From JBDSKH01 sp050245915 (GTDB lineage Bacteria; Actinomycetota; Actinomycetes; Actinomycetales; Microbacteriaceae), in contig JBFWWZ010000044.1 of the NCBI GenBank assembly GCA_050245915.1, forward strand, positions 1-25,746: a stretch of 25,746 nt of DNA, read 5' to 3'. Under the pieces are notes generated by a model. It did no database searches. It worked only from the letters and a program-made list of their open reading frames with translations, and had not been told where the DNA came from. Positions within the stretch are counted from its first letter, which is position 1. Each line of letters opens with the position of its first letter. Made by a program: the position numbers and the translations under genes. Shown here one piece after another: positions 6,765 through 14,678 of this stretch.

Positions 6765-7681
6765 TCTCGGCTCTCGAAAGAGGCCCCGCATCGAAAGAGG
6801 GGGCCCGCCGTCCGCGGCGGGCCCCCCGCGGCGGGGGCTGGGTGTGGTTCCTCGCCCCCTCGCTGATCCTGGTCGGGGTCTTCTTCGTCCTGCCCTTCCT
6901 CCTCAACATCCCCTTCGCCTTCTCACAGTGGAGCAGCTACAGCAGCACCATCCCGTTCGTCGGCGTCGACAACTTCGTCACCCTCTGGAACAGTGGCGCG
7001 CTCGGCGGTGCGATCCTCACGACCCTCGTGTACGCCGTGATCGCGATGGGCGTGCAGAACGTCGTCGCCCTCTCCCTCGCTCTCGCGCTGCGCGAGACCA
7101 CGCGGGTCAACAGCTTCTTCCGCTCCCTCTTCTTCCTCCCCGTGCTGATCTCGCCCCTCGCCGCCGGGTACATCTGGCGTGGGATCGTCGATCCCGCCGG
7201 TCCCCTCAACGGAGTCATCGGCCTCCTCATCCCCGGATTCGACTACGCCTGGCTGGGGCACCCGGTCACCGCGCTGATCACGGTCGCGTTCGTCGACGGC
7301 TGGAAGTGGTCCGGCATCGCGACGCTGGTGTACATCGCCGGTCTCAACAGCATCCCGGCGTCGCTCACCGAAGCGGCCGCCATCGACGGCGCCAACGCGT
7401 GGAGCCGCTTCTGGCGCGTGAGCTTTCCGCTGCTCGCGCCGGCCATCACCTTCAACATCACCACGACACTGGTCGGGGCGCTCAGCGCCTACGACATCAT
7501 CGCGGCCGCGACCAGCGGCGGCCCCGGCACCAGCACCACCACCCTGAACGTCGCGGTGCAGCAGCAGTTCAGCTACGGCTACTTCGGCACCGCGAGCACC
7601 CTGAGCCTCACCGTCACGGTGCTGGTCATCGCGGTCGCGGTGCCCCTCGTCTCCTGGCTTCGCCGACGCGAGGTGGCGTGA
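6758..7681 (+). CDS. Sugar ABC transporter permease (MalF/UgpA-like)
   Basis: This 307-residue inner-membrane permease has about six transmembrane helices, starting at residues 28-50 (WFLAPSLILVGVFFVLPFLL). The cytoplasmic EAA loop, EAAAIDGANAWSRFWRVSFP, docks the ATPase. It forms a heterodimer with the following permease. The ATG at 6758 overlaps the binding-protein stop by 7 nt; an in-frame GTG at 6761 is an alternative. The stop overlaps the next start as TGATG. No ATPase gene is present in the operon, so a shared MsmK/UgpC-type ATPase encoded elsewhere must energise it, as is usual for actinobacterial CUT1 systems. Confidence 0.92.
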   Translation: MVISALERGPASKEGARRPRRAPRGGGWVWFLAPSLILVGVFFVLPFLLNIPFAFSQWSSYSSTIPFVGVDNFVTLWNSGALGGAILTTLVYAVIAMGVQNVVALSLALALRETTRVNSFFRSLFFLPVLISPLAAGYIWRGIVDPAGPLNGVIGLLIPGFDYAWLGHPVTALITVAFVDGWKWSGIATLVYIAGLNSIPASLTEAAAIDGANAWSRFWRVSFPLLAPAITFNITTTLVGALSAYDIIAAATSGGPGTSTTTLNVAVQQQFSYGYFGTASTLSLTVTVLVIAVAVPLVSWLRRREVA

Positions 7682-8529
7682 TGACGTCGAACCGTCGCAG
7701 CGCGCAGTCGTGGCGCAAGCCCCTCAAATACACGCTCCTCTCTGTCTTCGCGATCCCGTGGGTCGTCGTGCCCGCCTGGATGATCCTCGTCAACTCCTTC
7801 AAGGCCGAAGGGGAGGCTGCGCTGCTCTCCCTCGAGCTGCCGCGCACCTGGGCGATCGTGGAGAACTACTCCGCGGTGTTCGTGCAGGGCAACTACCTCG
7901 CCGGACTCCGCAACAGCCTGCTGGTGGTCGTTCCCACGGTGATCGTGGTGCTGTTGCTCGGGTCGATGGCGTCCTGGGCCTACGCGCGCTCCGGCCGGCG
8001 TGCCACCCAGTTCTTCTTCTACCTCACCTCCCTCTCGATCCTGTTGCCGCCCGCGGTGATCCCCACCATCTTCCTTCTCAAGGGGATGGGTCTCGACGGC
8101 TCCATCGCCGGCTACTCGCTCATGATGATGGGGGCACGGATGGGCCTGGTCGTGTTCCTCACGACCGGCTTCGTCCGGAGTCTTCCGATCGAACTCGAGG
8201 AGGCCGCCGCGATCGACGGCGCCTCGCGGCTGCGTACCTACTTCTCCGTGCTGCTGCCGATGCTGCGCTCGATCCTGCTCGTCGGAGCCGTGCTCATCGT
8301 GATCGTGGTCTGGAACGACTTCTTCTTCGCCCAGCTCATGCTGAAGACCTCGGCCAACGCGACACTGCCGCTCACCCTGTACTCCTTCGCGTCGGCGTCG
8401 ATCTCCGGCCTGAGCTGGAACCTGGTGTTCGCGCACCTCGTGATGTCCAGCCTCCCGCTCGTCGTCATCTACCTGCTCGCCCAGCGACGCATCCTCGCCG
8501 GCCTCACCGAGGGCGGTCTCAAAGGATGA
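7681..8529 (+). CDS. Sugar ABC transporter permease (MalG/UgpE-like)
   Basis: This 282-residue permease has about six transmembrane helices and a canonical EAA motif, EEAAAIDGASRLRTYFSVLLP. It is the partner of the preceding permease. The sequence VVVPAWMILVNSFK near the N-terminus is typical of MalG-type subunits. The ATG at 7681 shares one base with the upstream stop. The 3' end overlaps an in-frame ATG at 8526 that could be read as an earlier start of the GH51 gene. Confidence 0.92.
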   Translation: MTSNRRSAQSWRKPLKYTLLSVFAIPWVVVPAWMILVNSFKAEGEAALLSLELPRTWAIVENYSAVFVQGNYLAGLRNSLLVVVPTVIVVLLLGSMASWAYARSGRRATQFFFYLTSLSILLPPAVIPTIFLLKGMGLDGSIAGYSLMMMGARMGLVVFLTTGFVRSLPIELEEAAAIDGASRLRTYFSVLLPMLRSILLVGAVLIVIVVWNDFFFAQLMLKTSANATLPLTLYSFASASISGLSWNLVFAHLVMSSLPLVVIYLLAQRRILAGLTEGGLKG

Positions 8530-8558
8530 GCGCTCCGCCACCCCCCGAGAGGAACCCC

Positions 8559-10103
8559 ATGGAGCCCGCCCGCCTGACCGTCAACAACGCGTTCACCGTG
8601 GGGACGGTGAACCGCCGCATCTTCGGATCGTTCGTCGAGCACATGGGCCGCGCCATCTACGGCGGGATCTACGAACCGGACCACCCCACCGCCGACGAGG
8701 AGGGCTTCCGCCAGGACGTGCTCGAGCTCGCGAAAGGGCTGCACATCGAAGGCATCCGGTACCCGGGCGGCAACTTCGTGTCGGGGTTCAAGTGGGAGGA
8801 CAGCGTCGGTCCGCGCGAGACGCGTCCCGTCCGACGGGACCTCGCCTGGCATTCGACGGAGACCAACGCGGTCGGGCTGCACGAGTTCGCCTCGTGGGTG
8901 GAGAAGCTCGGCGCCGACCTCATGCTCGCGGTGAACCTCGGCACGCGGGGGACCGCGGAGGCCGTCGACCTGATCGAGTATGCGAACGGGGAAGCCGGCT
9001 CGGCACTCGCCGACCAGCGGATCGCGAACGGCCGCACCGAGCCGTTCGGGATCCGGACCTGGTTCCTCGGGAACGAGATGGACGGTCCGTGGCAGATCGG
9101 CTACCGCAGTGCGGAGGAGTACGGCGCGCTCGCGTCCCGGACGGCCAAGGCGCTGCGCCAGTTCGACCCCGGCGTCCGGCTGGTCGTGTGCGGGTCGTCG
9201 CACCACCACATGCCGACCTTCGGCGAATGGGAGCGGGTCGTGCTCAGTCACACCTACGACGACGTGGACTACATCTCGTGCCACGCCTACTACGAGGAGA
9301 AGAACGGGGACCTCGCATCCTTCCTCGCCTCGACGACGAGCATGGACGCGTTCATCGAATCGGTGATCGCGACGGCCGACCACGTCAAGGCGCTCAAGAG
9401 GAGCAGCAAGACGATCGAGATCTCGTTCGACGAGTGGAACGTCTGGTACATCCAGAAGGGACTCACCGACACGGATGGGATCTACCGCAGCGAGGAGATC
9501 CGGGGTGCCGACTGGCCGGTCGGGCCCCGCGTCGCGGAAGACCTGTACTCGGCCGCCGACGCGGTGGTGGTCGGCAACATGCTCATCTCGCTGCTCAAGC
9601 ACGCGGATCGGGTGACGGCTGCGTGCCTGTCGATGCTGGTGAATACGATGGCGCCGATCCGCGCAGAGAAGGGCGGCGCGGTCTGGCGGCAGGCCACGTA
9701 CCACCCGTTCGCGTTGACGTCCCGCTGGGCTCGGGGTGTCTCGTTGCGGGTGCCCCTCTCGTGCGGGTCGTACCTCAGCGGCGAGTTCGGGCAGGTGCCG
9801 GTCGCCGACGCTGCGGCGACCTACGACGAGGAGACGGGTGAGTACGCCGTCTTCCTGGTGAATCGCTCGATCGAGGAGTCGCTCGATCTCGTGGTCGACC
9901 TCCAGCACACCGGGCTGACGGTCGTCGAAGCGGTCATGATCTCCGAGGACGACCCGTACACGACCAATTCTCCGGAGCACCCGGAACGGGTCGTGCCGCG
10001 GACCAACGAGTCGGCCAGGATCGAGGGCGGTGTGCTCGGTGTGACGCTGCCGCCCGTCGCCTGGTGCATGATCCGGCTCGCCACGACGGAGAGAAGCTCG
10101 TGA
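8559..10103 (+). CDS. abfA: Intracellular alpha-L-arabinofuranosidase, GH51
   Basis: This 514-residue enzyme cleaves terminal alpha-L-arabinofuranosyl residues from imported arabino-oligosaccharides, releasing L-arabinose. It is a (beta/alpha)8 barrel followed by a C-terminal beta-sandwich. The catalytic acid/base is Glu173 in GNEMDGPWQIG and the nucleophile is Glu292 in SFDEWNVWY, both in strict GH51 contexts. RYPGGNFVSG near residue 68 is another family hallmark. The length matches characterised GH51 enzymes. There is no signal peptide, so it acts in the cytoplasm after ABC uptake. ATG 8559 is preferred because GAGAGG lies at 8547-8552; ATG 8526 (11 residues longer, ATGA overlap with the permease) is possible. 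Its stop overlaps the kinase start as GTGA. Confidence 0.95.
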   Translation: MEPARLTVNNAFTVGTVNRRIFGSFVEHMGRAIYGGIYEPDHPTADEEGFRQDVLELAKGLHIEGIRYPGGNFVSGFKWEDSVGPRETRPVRRDLAWHSTETNAVGLHEFASWVEKLGADLMLAVNLGTRGTAEAVDLIEYANGEAGSALADQRIANGRTEPFGIRTWFLGNEMDGPWQIGYRSAEEYGALASRTAKALRQFDPGVRLVVCGSSHHHMPTFGEWERVVLSHTYDDVDYISCHAYYEEKNGDLASFLASTTSMDAFIESVIATADHVKALKRSSKTIEISFDEWNVWYIQKGLTDTDGIYRSEEIRGADWPVGPRVAEDLYSAADAVVVGNMLISLLKHADRVTAACLSMLVNTMAPIRAEKGGAVWRQATYHPFALTSRWARGVSLRVPLSCGSYLSGEFGQVPVADAAATYDEETGEYAVFLVNRSIEESLDLVVDLQHTGLTVVEAVMISEDDPYTTNSPEHPERVVPRTNESARIEGGVLGVTLPPVAWCMIRLATTERSS

Positions 10104-11836
10104 CGCGGCTGATCAACGACCCCCGCGACTTCGCCCGGGAGATGACGGAGGGCTTCGTTGCCGCGCACCCCTCGTACGTGAGGTCAGTCGACGGTGGCGT
10201 GGTCCGTGCGAGCCGGCTCGGCAGCGGGAAGGTGGCCGTCGTCATCGGCGGCGGGTCCGGCCACAATCCGGCATTCGCGGGTCTGGTGGGTGAGGGACTC
10301 GCGTCCGGTGCCGCCATGGGAAACGTGTTCGCCTCACCGGCAGCCGAGCAGGTGGCGACCGTGGCACGAGCCACCGAGCGGGGCGGCGGGGTCCTGCTCA
10401 CCTACGGCAACTACGCCGGCGATGTACTGAACTTCGACGAGGCACAGGAGCGGTTGCGCGCGGACGGAGTGCCCTGCGAAACCGTCGTCGTGACAGATGA
10501 CATCTCCAGTGCCGCAGCCGGCGAGGAGGGACTCCGGCGCGGCATCGCGGGAGATCTGGTCGTGTTCAAGTGCGCAGGCGCCGCCGCCGAGGCCGACTAC
10601 CCGCTCGCGGAGGTCGCCCGGGTCGCGCGCCTGGCGAACGCGCGGACACGCACCATCGGTGCGGCTTTCTCCGGGTGTGCGCTCCCCGGGGAGACGGAGC
10701 CGCTGTTCGCCGTGGCAGCGGGTCGGATGGCGCTCGGGATGGGCATCCACGGAGAGCCCGGGATCGCCGAGACCGACCTGCCGACGGCTGATGGGCTCGC
10801 GGAGATCCTCGTCGAGCGGCTGCTCGCCGAGATCCCGGAGGGCATCGGCGACGCCGTCGGCGCAACCGTCGTGCCTGTCCTCAACGGACTCGGGTCGGTG
10901 AAGTACGAGGAGATGTTCGTCGTGTACCGGCGCGTCGCGCACCTTCTGGAACATCGAGGAGTGCAGATCGTCGATCCCCAGGTGGGCGAGTTCTGCACCA
11001 GCTTCGACATGGCCGGGATCTCCCTGACGCTGTTCTGGCCCGACGACGAGCTGCTGCGGCTCTGGCTGGCGCCCGCCGATTCCCCGTCGTTCCGCCGGCA
11101 CGGATCGGTGAAGCCGGTGGATGTCGTCGATGACGTGGTCAGGACGGCAGCGTCCCGCACCGCGGCGACCCCGCAGTCGCAGGAGCTCTCCTCTCGGATC
11201 GTCGGTCTGTTCGAGGCGGTGGCCGACGCCGTCGACCGCAACGCCGACGAATTCGGACGACTCGACGCCGTGGCCGGCGACGGGGATCACGGGATCGGCA
11301 TGCAGCGTGGTGCCACTGCCGCGCTCGCCGCAGCGCGGTCGGAGGCGGACGGCGGCGCCGGAGCGGGAACCGTGCTGCGACACGCGGGTGAGGCATGGGC
11401 TCGCGAGGCGGGAGGCACGTCGGGGGCGCTCTGGGGCGGCGCGCTGCGCGCCATGGGGGAACTCGTCGGGGACGAGACGGTGCCCGAGTCCGCGACCGTC
11501 GGCTACATCATCGGCGCCGGTTCCCGCCGGATCCAATCCCATGGCGGGGCGCACGTCGGCGATAAGACGATGGTCGACGCCGTCGTGCCGTTCGCATCGA
11601 CCCTGACCACGGAGCTCTCGCGGGGGGCGTCCCTGGCGGACGCCTGCGCATCGGCCGCGCGTTCCGCGGTCGCGGCCGCGGCATCCACGGCAGACCTCCT
11701 GCCCCGGGTCGGCCGTGCGCGCCCTCATGGCGAGCGGAGCCTGGGCACGCCCGACGCCGGGGCGCATTCGTTCGCGGTCATCGTGACCGCCGTGGCTGAC
11801 ACCGTGGCGGCGCGCTGGGGCGAGGTGGACGCGTGA
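10100..11836 (+). CDS. DhaKL-type ATP-dependent ketose kinase (LerK-like), candidate L-ribulose 1-kinase
   Basis: This 578-residue fusion has a DhaK domain (about 1-340) and a DhaL domain (about 375-578), the single-chain ATP-dependent form. In DhaK, the motif GGGSGH (His55), Asp108 in NYAGDVLNF and the substrate-binding His217 in GIHGEPG, which forms a covalent hemiaminal with the ketone, are all retained. The motif following GGGSGH is N-P-A-F instead of the E-P-x-H of dihydroxyacetone kinases. In DhaL, GDGDHG (Asp394, Asp396) supplies Mg-ATP ligands and GDKTMVDAV is present. Family enzymes phosphorylate the C1 hydroxyl of short ketoses (dihydroxyacetone, erythrulose). With AraA in the operon and no AraB, L-ribulose is the proposed substrate, giving L-ribulose 1-phosphate (inference). 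GTG 10100 is preceded by GGAGAGAAG and overlaps the GH51 stop. Confidence 0.85.
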   Translation: MTRLINDPRDFAREMTEGFVAAHPSYVRSVDGGVVRASRLGSGKVAVVIGGGSGHNPAFAGLVGEGLASGAAMGNVFASPAAEQVATVARATERGGGVLLTYGNYAGDVLNFDEAQERLRADGVPCETVVVTDDISSAAAGEEGLRRGIAGDLVVFKCAGAAAEADYPLAEVARVARLANARTRTIGAAFSGCALPGETEPLFAVAAGRMALGMGIHGEPGIAETDLPTADGLAEILVERLLAEIPEGIGDAVGATVVPVLNGLGSVKYEEMFVVYRRVAHLLEHRGVQIVDPQVGEFCTSFDMAGISLTLFWPDDELLRLWLAPADSPSFRRHGSVKPVDVVDDVVRTAASRTAATPQSQELSSRIVGLFEAVADAVDRNADEFGRLDAVAGDGDHGIGMQRGATAALAAARSEADGGAGAGTVLRHAGEAWAREAGGTSGALWGGALRAMGELVGDETVPESATVGYIIGAGSRRIQSHGGAHVGDKTMVDAVVPFASTLTTELSRGASLADACASAARSAVAAAASTADLLPRVGRARPHGERSLGTPDAGAHSFAVIVTAVADTVAARWGEVDA

Positions 11837-11837
11837 C

Positions 11838-12308
11838 ATGAACCATCGCTTGCGGGTCGTGATCGGGTGCGACGACGCCGGATACGACTACAAGAAGGTG
11901 CTCCTCGACGACCTCGAGCGAAGCGATCACGTGTCGGCCGTCGTCGATGTCGGCGTCGACGCGGACGGCCACGCCCCGTACCCGCGCGTGGCCTTCGCCG
12001 CCGCCGAGCTCGTGGCCGCCGGTGAGGCGGACCGAGCGCTCCTGATCTGCGGAACCGGGCTGGGTGTCGCGATCGCCGCCAACAAGGTCCCCGGCATCCG
12101 GGCAGTCACCGCGCACGACAGCTATTCGGTGGAGCGTGCGATCCTCTCCAACAACGCCCAGGTGCTGACGCTCGGTCAGCGGGTGGTCGGCATCGAGCTG
12201 GCGCGCAAACTCGTCCGCGAATGGCTGGAACTGCGGTTCGAGACCTCCTCGCCGTCGGCGGCGAAGATCGCCGTGATCGACCGGTACGAAGCGACGGGCG
12301 CGTGCTGA
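11838..12308 (+). CDS. RpiB/LacAB-family sugar-phosphate isomerase (DerI-like)
   Basis: This 156-residue protein has the RpiB fold. The catalytic Cys71 sits in LLICGTGLGVAIAANK, followed by PGIRAVTAHD and the NNAQVLTLGQRVVG segment. The N-terminal motif of RpiB enzymes, usually C/S-D-H-x-G, reads C-D-D-A-G here (Asp13 for the active-site His), and this marks a divergent subgroup. Known relatives include ribose-5-phosphate isomerase B and D-erythrulose-4-phosphate isomerase (DerI/EryI), which move a carbonyl between neighbouring carbons. Here it may carry out the second carbonyl shift of a pentulose phosphate (inference). One base separates it from the kinase gene and 7 nt overlap the TIM-like gene. 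Confidence 0.85.
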   Translation: MNHRLRVVIGCDDAGYDYKKVLLDDLERSDHVSAVVDVGVDADGHAPYPRVAFAAAELVAAGEADRALLICGTGLGVAIAANKVPGIRAVTAHDSYSVERAILSNNAQVLTLGQRVVGIELARKLVREWLELRFETSSPSAAKIAVIDRYEATGAC

Positions 12309-13144
12309 GCTCGCCCGTCTACATCGGGGTGAGTCTCAAGATGTACTTCGGCTATCGCGACGGGGTCGAATGGTTCCGCCGGGTGGCGGCGACCAGCGCC
12401 GCGCACCCCGCTGTGATTCGCGGCGACGTGATGCTCTTCGTGCTGCCGTCGCACCTGCAGGTGGTCTCCGCTTTGGAGGCCTTCCGCCACACCCCCGTGG
12501 TCGTCGGAGCCCAGGACGGCGCGGCGGAGGACTCCGGCGCGTACACCGGCGAGGTCAGCGCCTCCGAACTGTCCGAGGTGGGAGTGCGGCTGGTCGAGGT
12601 CGGGCATGCCGAGCGGCGCGACCTCTTCGGTGAGGACGACGGCACCGTCGCCGCCAAGACCAGCGCGATCCTGCGAAACGGCATGACGCCGCTCATCTGC
12701 CTGGGGGAACCCGCGGGGCTCTCGTCGCCTGACGCGGCGCGGTTCGTGACCGCGCAGTTGAGCTCAGCGCTGCAGAGCGCACCGGCCGGCGCGGTGCTGG
12801 TCGCCTACGAGCCGACGTGGGCGATCGGCGCCGACGAGCCGGCATCCGCCGCCCGGATCGCCCTGGTCTGCGGAGCTCTGCGCGGCATCCTGGCCGGGCT
12901 CGCGGGCCGGGAGGGCAGCGCGGTGATCTACGGCGGCGCAGCCCAGCCCGGGCAGCTGGCGCAGGTCGGCGAGCACGTCGACGGTCTGTTCCTCGGGCGG
13001 TACGCCCACGATCCCGATGCACTGCTCGATGTGATCGAGGAAGCTGCCTCCCTGACGTCACCGGACGCCCGGCGCAGGCCGGGCCCGTTCGGCGCCACCC
13101 CCGACGATGATCATCCCCACCCGGAAGGAAGGATCCGCCCATGA
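12302..13144 (+). CDS. Triosephosphate-isomerase-like enzyme (LerI/EryH-like)
   Basis: This 280-residue TIM barrel has Lys13 (in GVSLKMYF), His102 (in VGHAERRDLFGE) and Glu170 (in AYEPTWAIG) at the catalytic positions of triosephosphate isomerase. The conserved Asn11 of true TIM is Ser11, and the usual GHSERR is GHAERR. These features fit the erythrulose-1-phosphate isomerase branch (LerI/EryH), which shifts a carbonyl from C2 to C3, better than glycolytic TpiA. A pentulose 1-phosphate is the proposed substrate here. GTG 12302 is chosen because it aligns Lys13 with TIM numbering and overlaps the upstream stop by 7 nt; an upstream in-frame ATG at 12221 would lie deep within the RpiB-like gene. 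It ends in an ATGA overlap with araA, and its last 25 residues are Pro/Asp-rich and probably disordered. Confidence 0.83.
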   Translation: MLSSPVYIGVSLKMYFGYRDGVEWFRRVAATSAAHPAVIRGDVMLFVLPSHLQVVSALEAFRHTPVVVGAQDGAAEDSGAYTGEVSASELSEVGVRLVEVGHAERRDLFGEDDGTVAAKTSAILRNGMTPLICLGEPAGLSSPDAARFVTAQLSSALQSAPAGAVLVAYEPTWAIGADEPASAARIALVCGALRGILAGLAGREGSAVIYGGAAQPGQLAQVGEHVDGLFLGRYAHDPDALLDVIEEAASLTSPDARRRPGPFGATPDDDHPHPEGRIRP

Positions 13145-14661
13145 CACATCGAGCCCCCGACCCGTTCCTGGACAAGCAGATCTGGTTCGTCACCGGAAGC
13201 CTCGACCTGTACGGGCCGGCGACCCTTCGCCAGGTCGAGGAGCAGTCCCGCTCTGTCGCGTCGCAGCTCGGCGAGGCGCTGACGACCCCCGTCCCGATCG
13301 TGGCGAAAGAGGTCGTGACCGATCCGGAATCGATCCGGCGCGTGATGCTCGATGCGGAATCCGATGACCGGGTGATCGGCGTCGTGACCTGGATGCACAC
13401 CTTCTCGCCGGCGAAGATGTGGATCGCCGGTCTCGGGTCGCTCCGCAAGCCGCTGCTGCACCTGCACACGCAGGCCAACCTCGACCTGCCCTGGGCGACC
13501 ATCGACTTCGACTTCATGAACCTCAACCAGTCGGCCCACGGCGACCGCGAATTCGCGTACATCGCCGCGCGGATGGGGGCACCGCACCGCATCGTCGTGG
13601 GACACGTCTCGGACCCGCGAGTCGCCTCCGAGGTGAGCACGTGGTCGCGCGCCGCCGCGGGGTTCGCGGCGGTGCGGTCGCTCAAGATGGCCCGCTTCGG
13701 AGACAACATGCGGCACGTCGCGGTGACCGAGGGCGACAAGACCGAGGCTCAGATCCGCTTCGGGGTGCAGGTCGACTCGTGGGGGGTCACCGAACTCGCA
13801 GACGCGACCGCCGGCGTACTCGACTCCGATGTCGATGCGCTGATCGCCGACTACGAGGAGCTCTACGCCGTCGCCCGCGAACTGCGTCGTGGGGGCGAAC
13901 GGCATCAGTCGCTGCGCGACGGCGCCCGCATCGAGCTGGCGTTGAGGGTCTTCCTCGAGGACGGCGGCTTCGGCGCGTTCACCACCAGCTTCGAAGATCT
14001 CGGCAGCCTTCCCCAGCTTCCGGGTCTCGCGGTTCAGCGACTCGTCGCCGACGGGTACGGGTTCGGCGCCGAAGGCGACTGGAAGACCGCCATCCTGGTG
14101 CGACTGGCCAACGCCATGGGGCATGGACTTCCCGGTGGTGCGAGCCTCATGGAGGATTACACCTATCACCTGGAGCCCGGCAACGAGCTGATCCTCGGTG
14201 CTCACATGCTCGAGGTCTCGCCGTCGCTGACGACGGCGACGCCCGAGCTGCAGGTGCATCCGCTCGGCATCGGGGGGAAACCCGACCCGGTGCGACTGGT
14301 GTTCACCGCGGACCCCGGACCTGCGGTCGTGGTCGCCATGTCCGACATGCGCGACCGGTTCCGCCTCGTCGCCAACGTCGTCGAGAACGTCGCGCTGCCG
14401 CAGCCGATGCCCCGGCTCCCGGTCGGCCACGCCGTGTGGAAGCCGGCTCCCGACTTCGCGACGAGCGCGGCCGCCTGGCTGACGGCGGGGGCGGCGCATC
14501 ACACCGTGATGAGCACGGCGATCGGCGTGGAAGCATTCCGCGATTTCGCGACGATGAGCGACACCGAGCTGCTGGTGATCGATGAGACCACGACCCTTCC
14601 CGAGTTCGAGAACGCGGTGCGCTGGAACGCGGCGTACCACCGCCTCGCCCGCGGCATGTGA
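13141..14661 (+). CDS. araA: L-arabinose isomerase
   Basis: This 506-residue enzyme interconverts L-arabinose and L-ribulose. The sequence follows AraA closely from FVTGSLDLYGP at the N-terminus through WMHTFSPAKMW, DFMNLNQSAHGDREF and RFGDNMRHVAVTEGDK. The Mn-binding ligands are in place: Glu311 (EGDWKTA), Glu338 (MEDYTYHL), His355 (GAHMLEVSP) and His453/454 (GAAHHTV). The length matches the usual ~500 residues. The start overlaps the TIM-like stop as ATGA and is preceded by GAAGGAAGG at 13122-13130, so it is coupled but also independently initiated. It is the last gene of the operon, yet it produces the L-ribulose that the preceding kinase could use. No clear terminator is seen before the next gene. 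Confidence 0.97.
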   Translation: MTHRAPDPFLDKQIWFVTGSLDLYGPATLRQVEEQSRSVASQLGEALTTPVPIVAKEVVTDPESIRRVMLDAESDDRVIGVVTWMHTFSPAKMWIAGLGSLRKPLLHLHTQANLDLPWATIDFDFMNLNQSAHGDREFAYIAARMGAPHRIVVGHVSDPRVASEVSTWSRAAAGFAAVRSLKMARFGDNMRHVAVTEGDKTEAQIRFGVQVDSWGVTELADATAGVLDSDVDALIADYEELYAVARELRRGGERHQSLRDGARIELALRVFLEDGGFGAFTTSFEDLGSLPQLPGLAVQRLVADGYGFGAEGDWKTAILVRLANAMGHGLPGGASLMEDYTYHLEPGNELILGAHMLEVSPSLTTATPELQVHPLGIGGKPDPVRLVFTADPGPAVVVAMSDMRDRFRLVANVVENVALPQPMPRLPVGHAVWKPAPDFATSAAAWLTAGAAHHTVMSTAIGVEAFRDFATMSDTELLVIDETTTLPEFENAVRWNAAYHRLARGM

Positions 14662-14666
14662 CGCTC

Positions 14667-14678
14667 TAGACTCGGGCG
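14667..14678 (+). promoter_or_regulatory. -10 box for a leaderless methyltransferase transcript
   Basis: TAGACT at 14667-14672 lies 6 nt before the GTG start at 14679, and no Shine-Dalgarno is present. Transcription is therefore predicted to start at the initiation codon, independent of the araA operon. Confidence 0.6.

Noticed and set aside
8469..9980. A 503-codon minus-strand open frame opposite the GH51 gene
   Set aside because: The GH51 frame has both catalytic glutamates in exact motifs; the antisense frame has no recognisable feature and no ribosome site.
10334..11839. A 501-codon minus-strand open frame opposite the kinase gene
   Set aside because: It is a shadow of the DhaKL coding sequence in high-GC DNA, with no motif or promoter of its own.
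12221..12301. Upstream ATG that would extend the TIM-like protein by 27 residues
   Set aside because: The extension overlaps the RpiB-like gene by 88 nt and has a non-conserved, Arg/Asp-rich sequence; GTG 12302 aligns Lys13 with the family.
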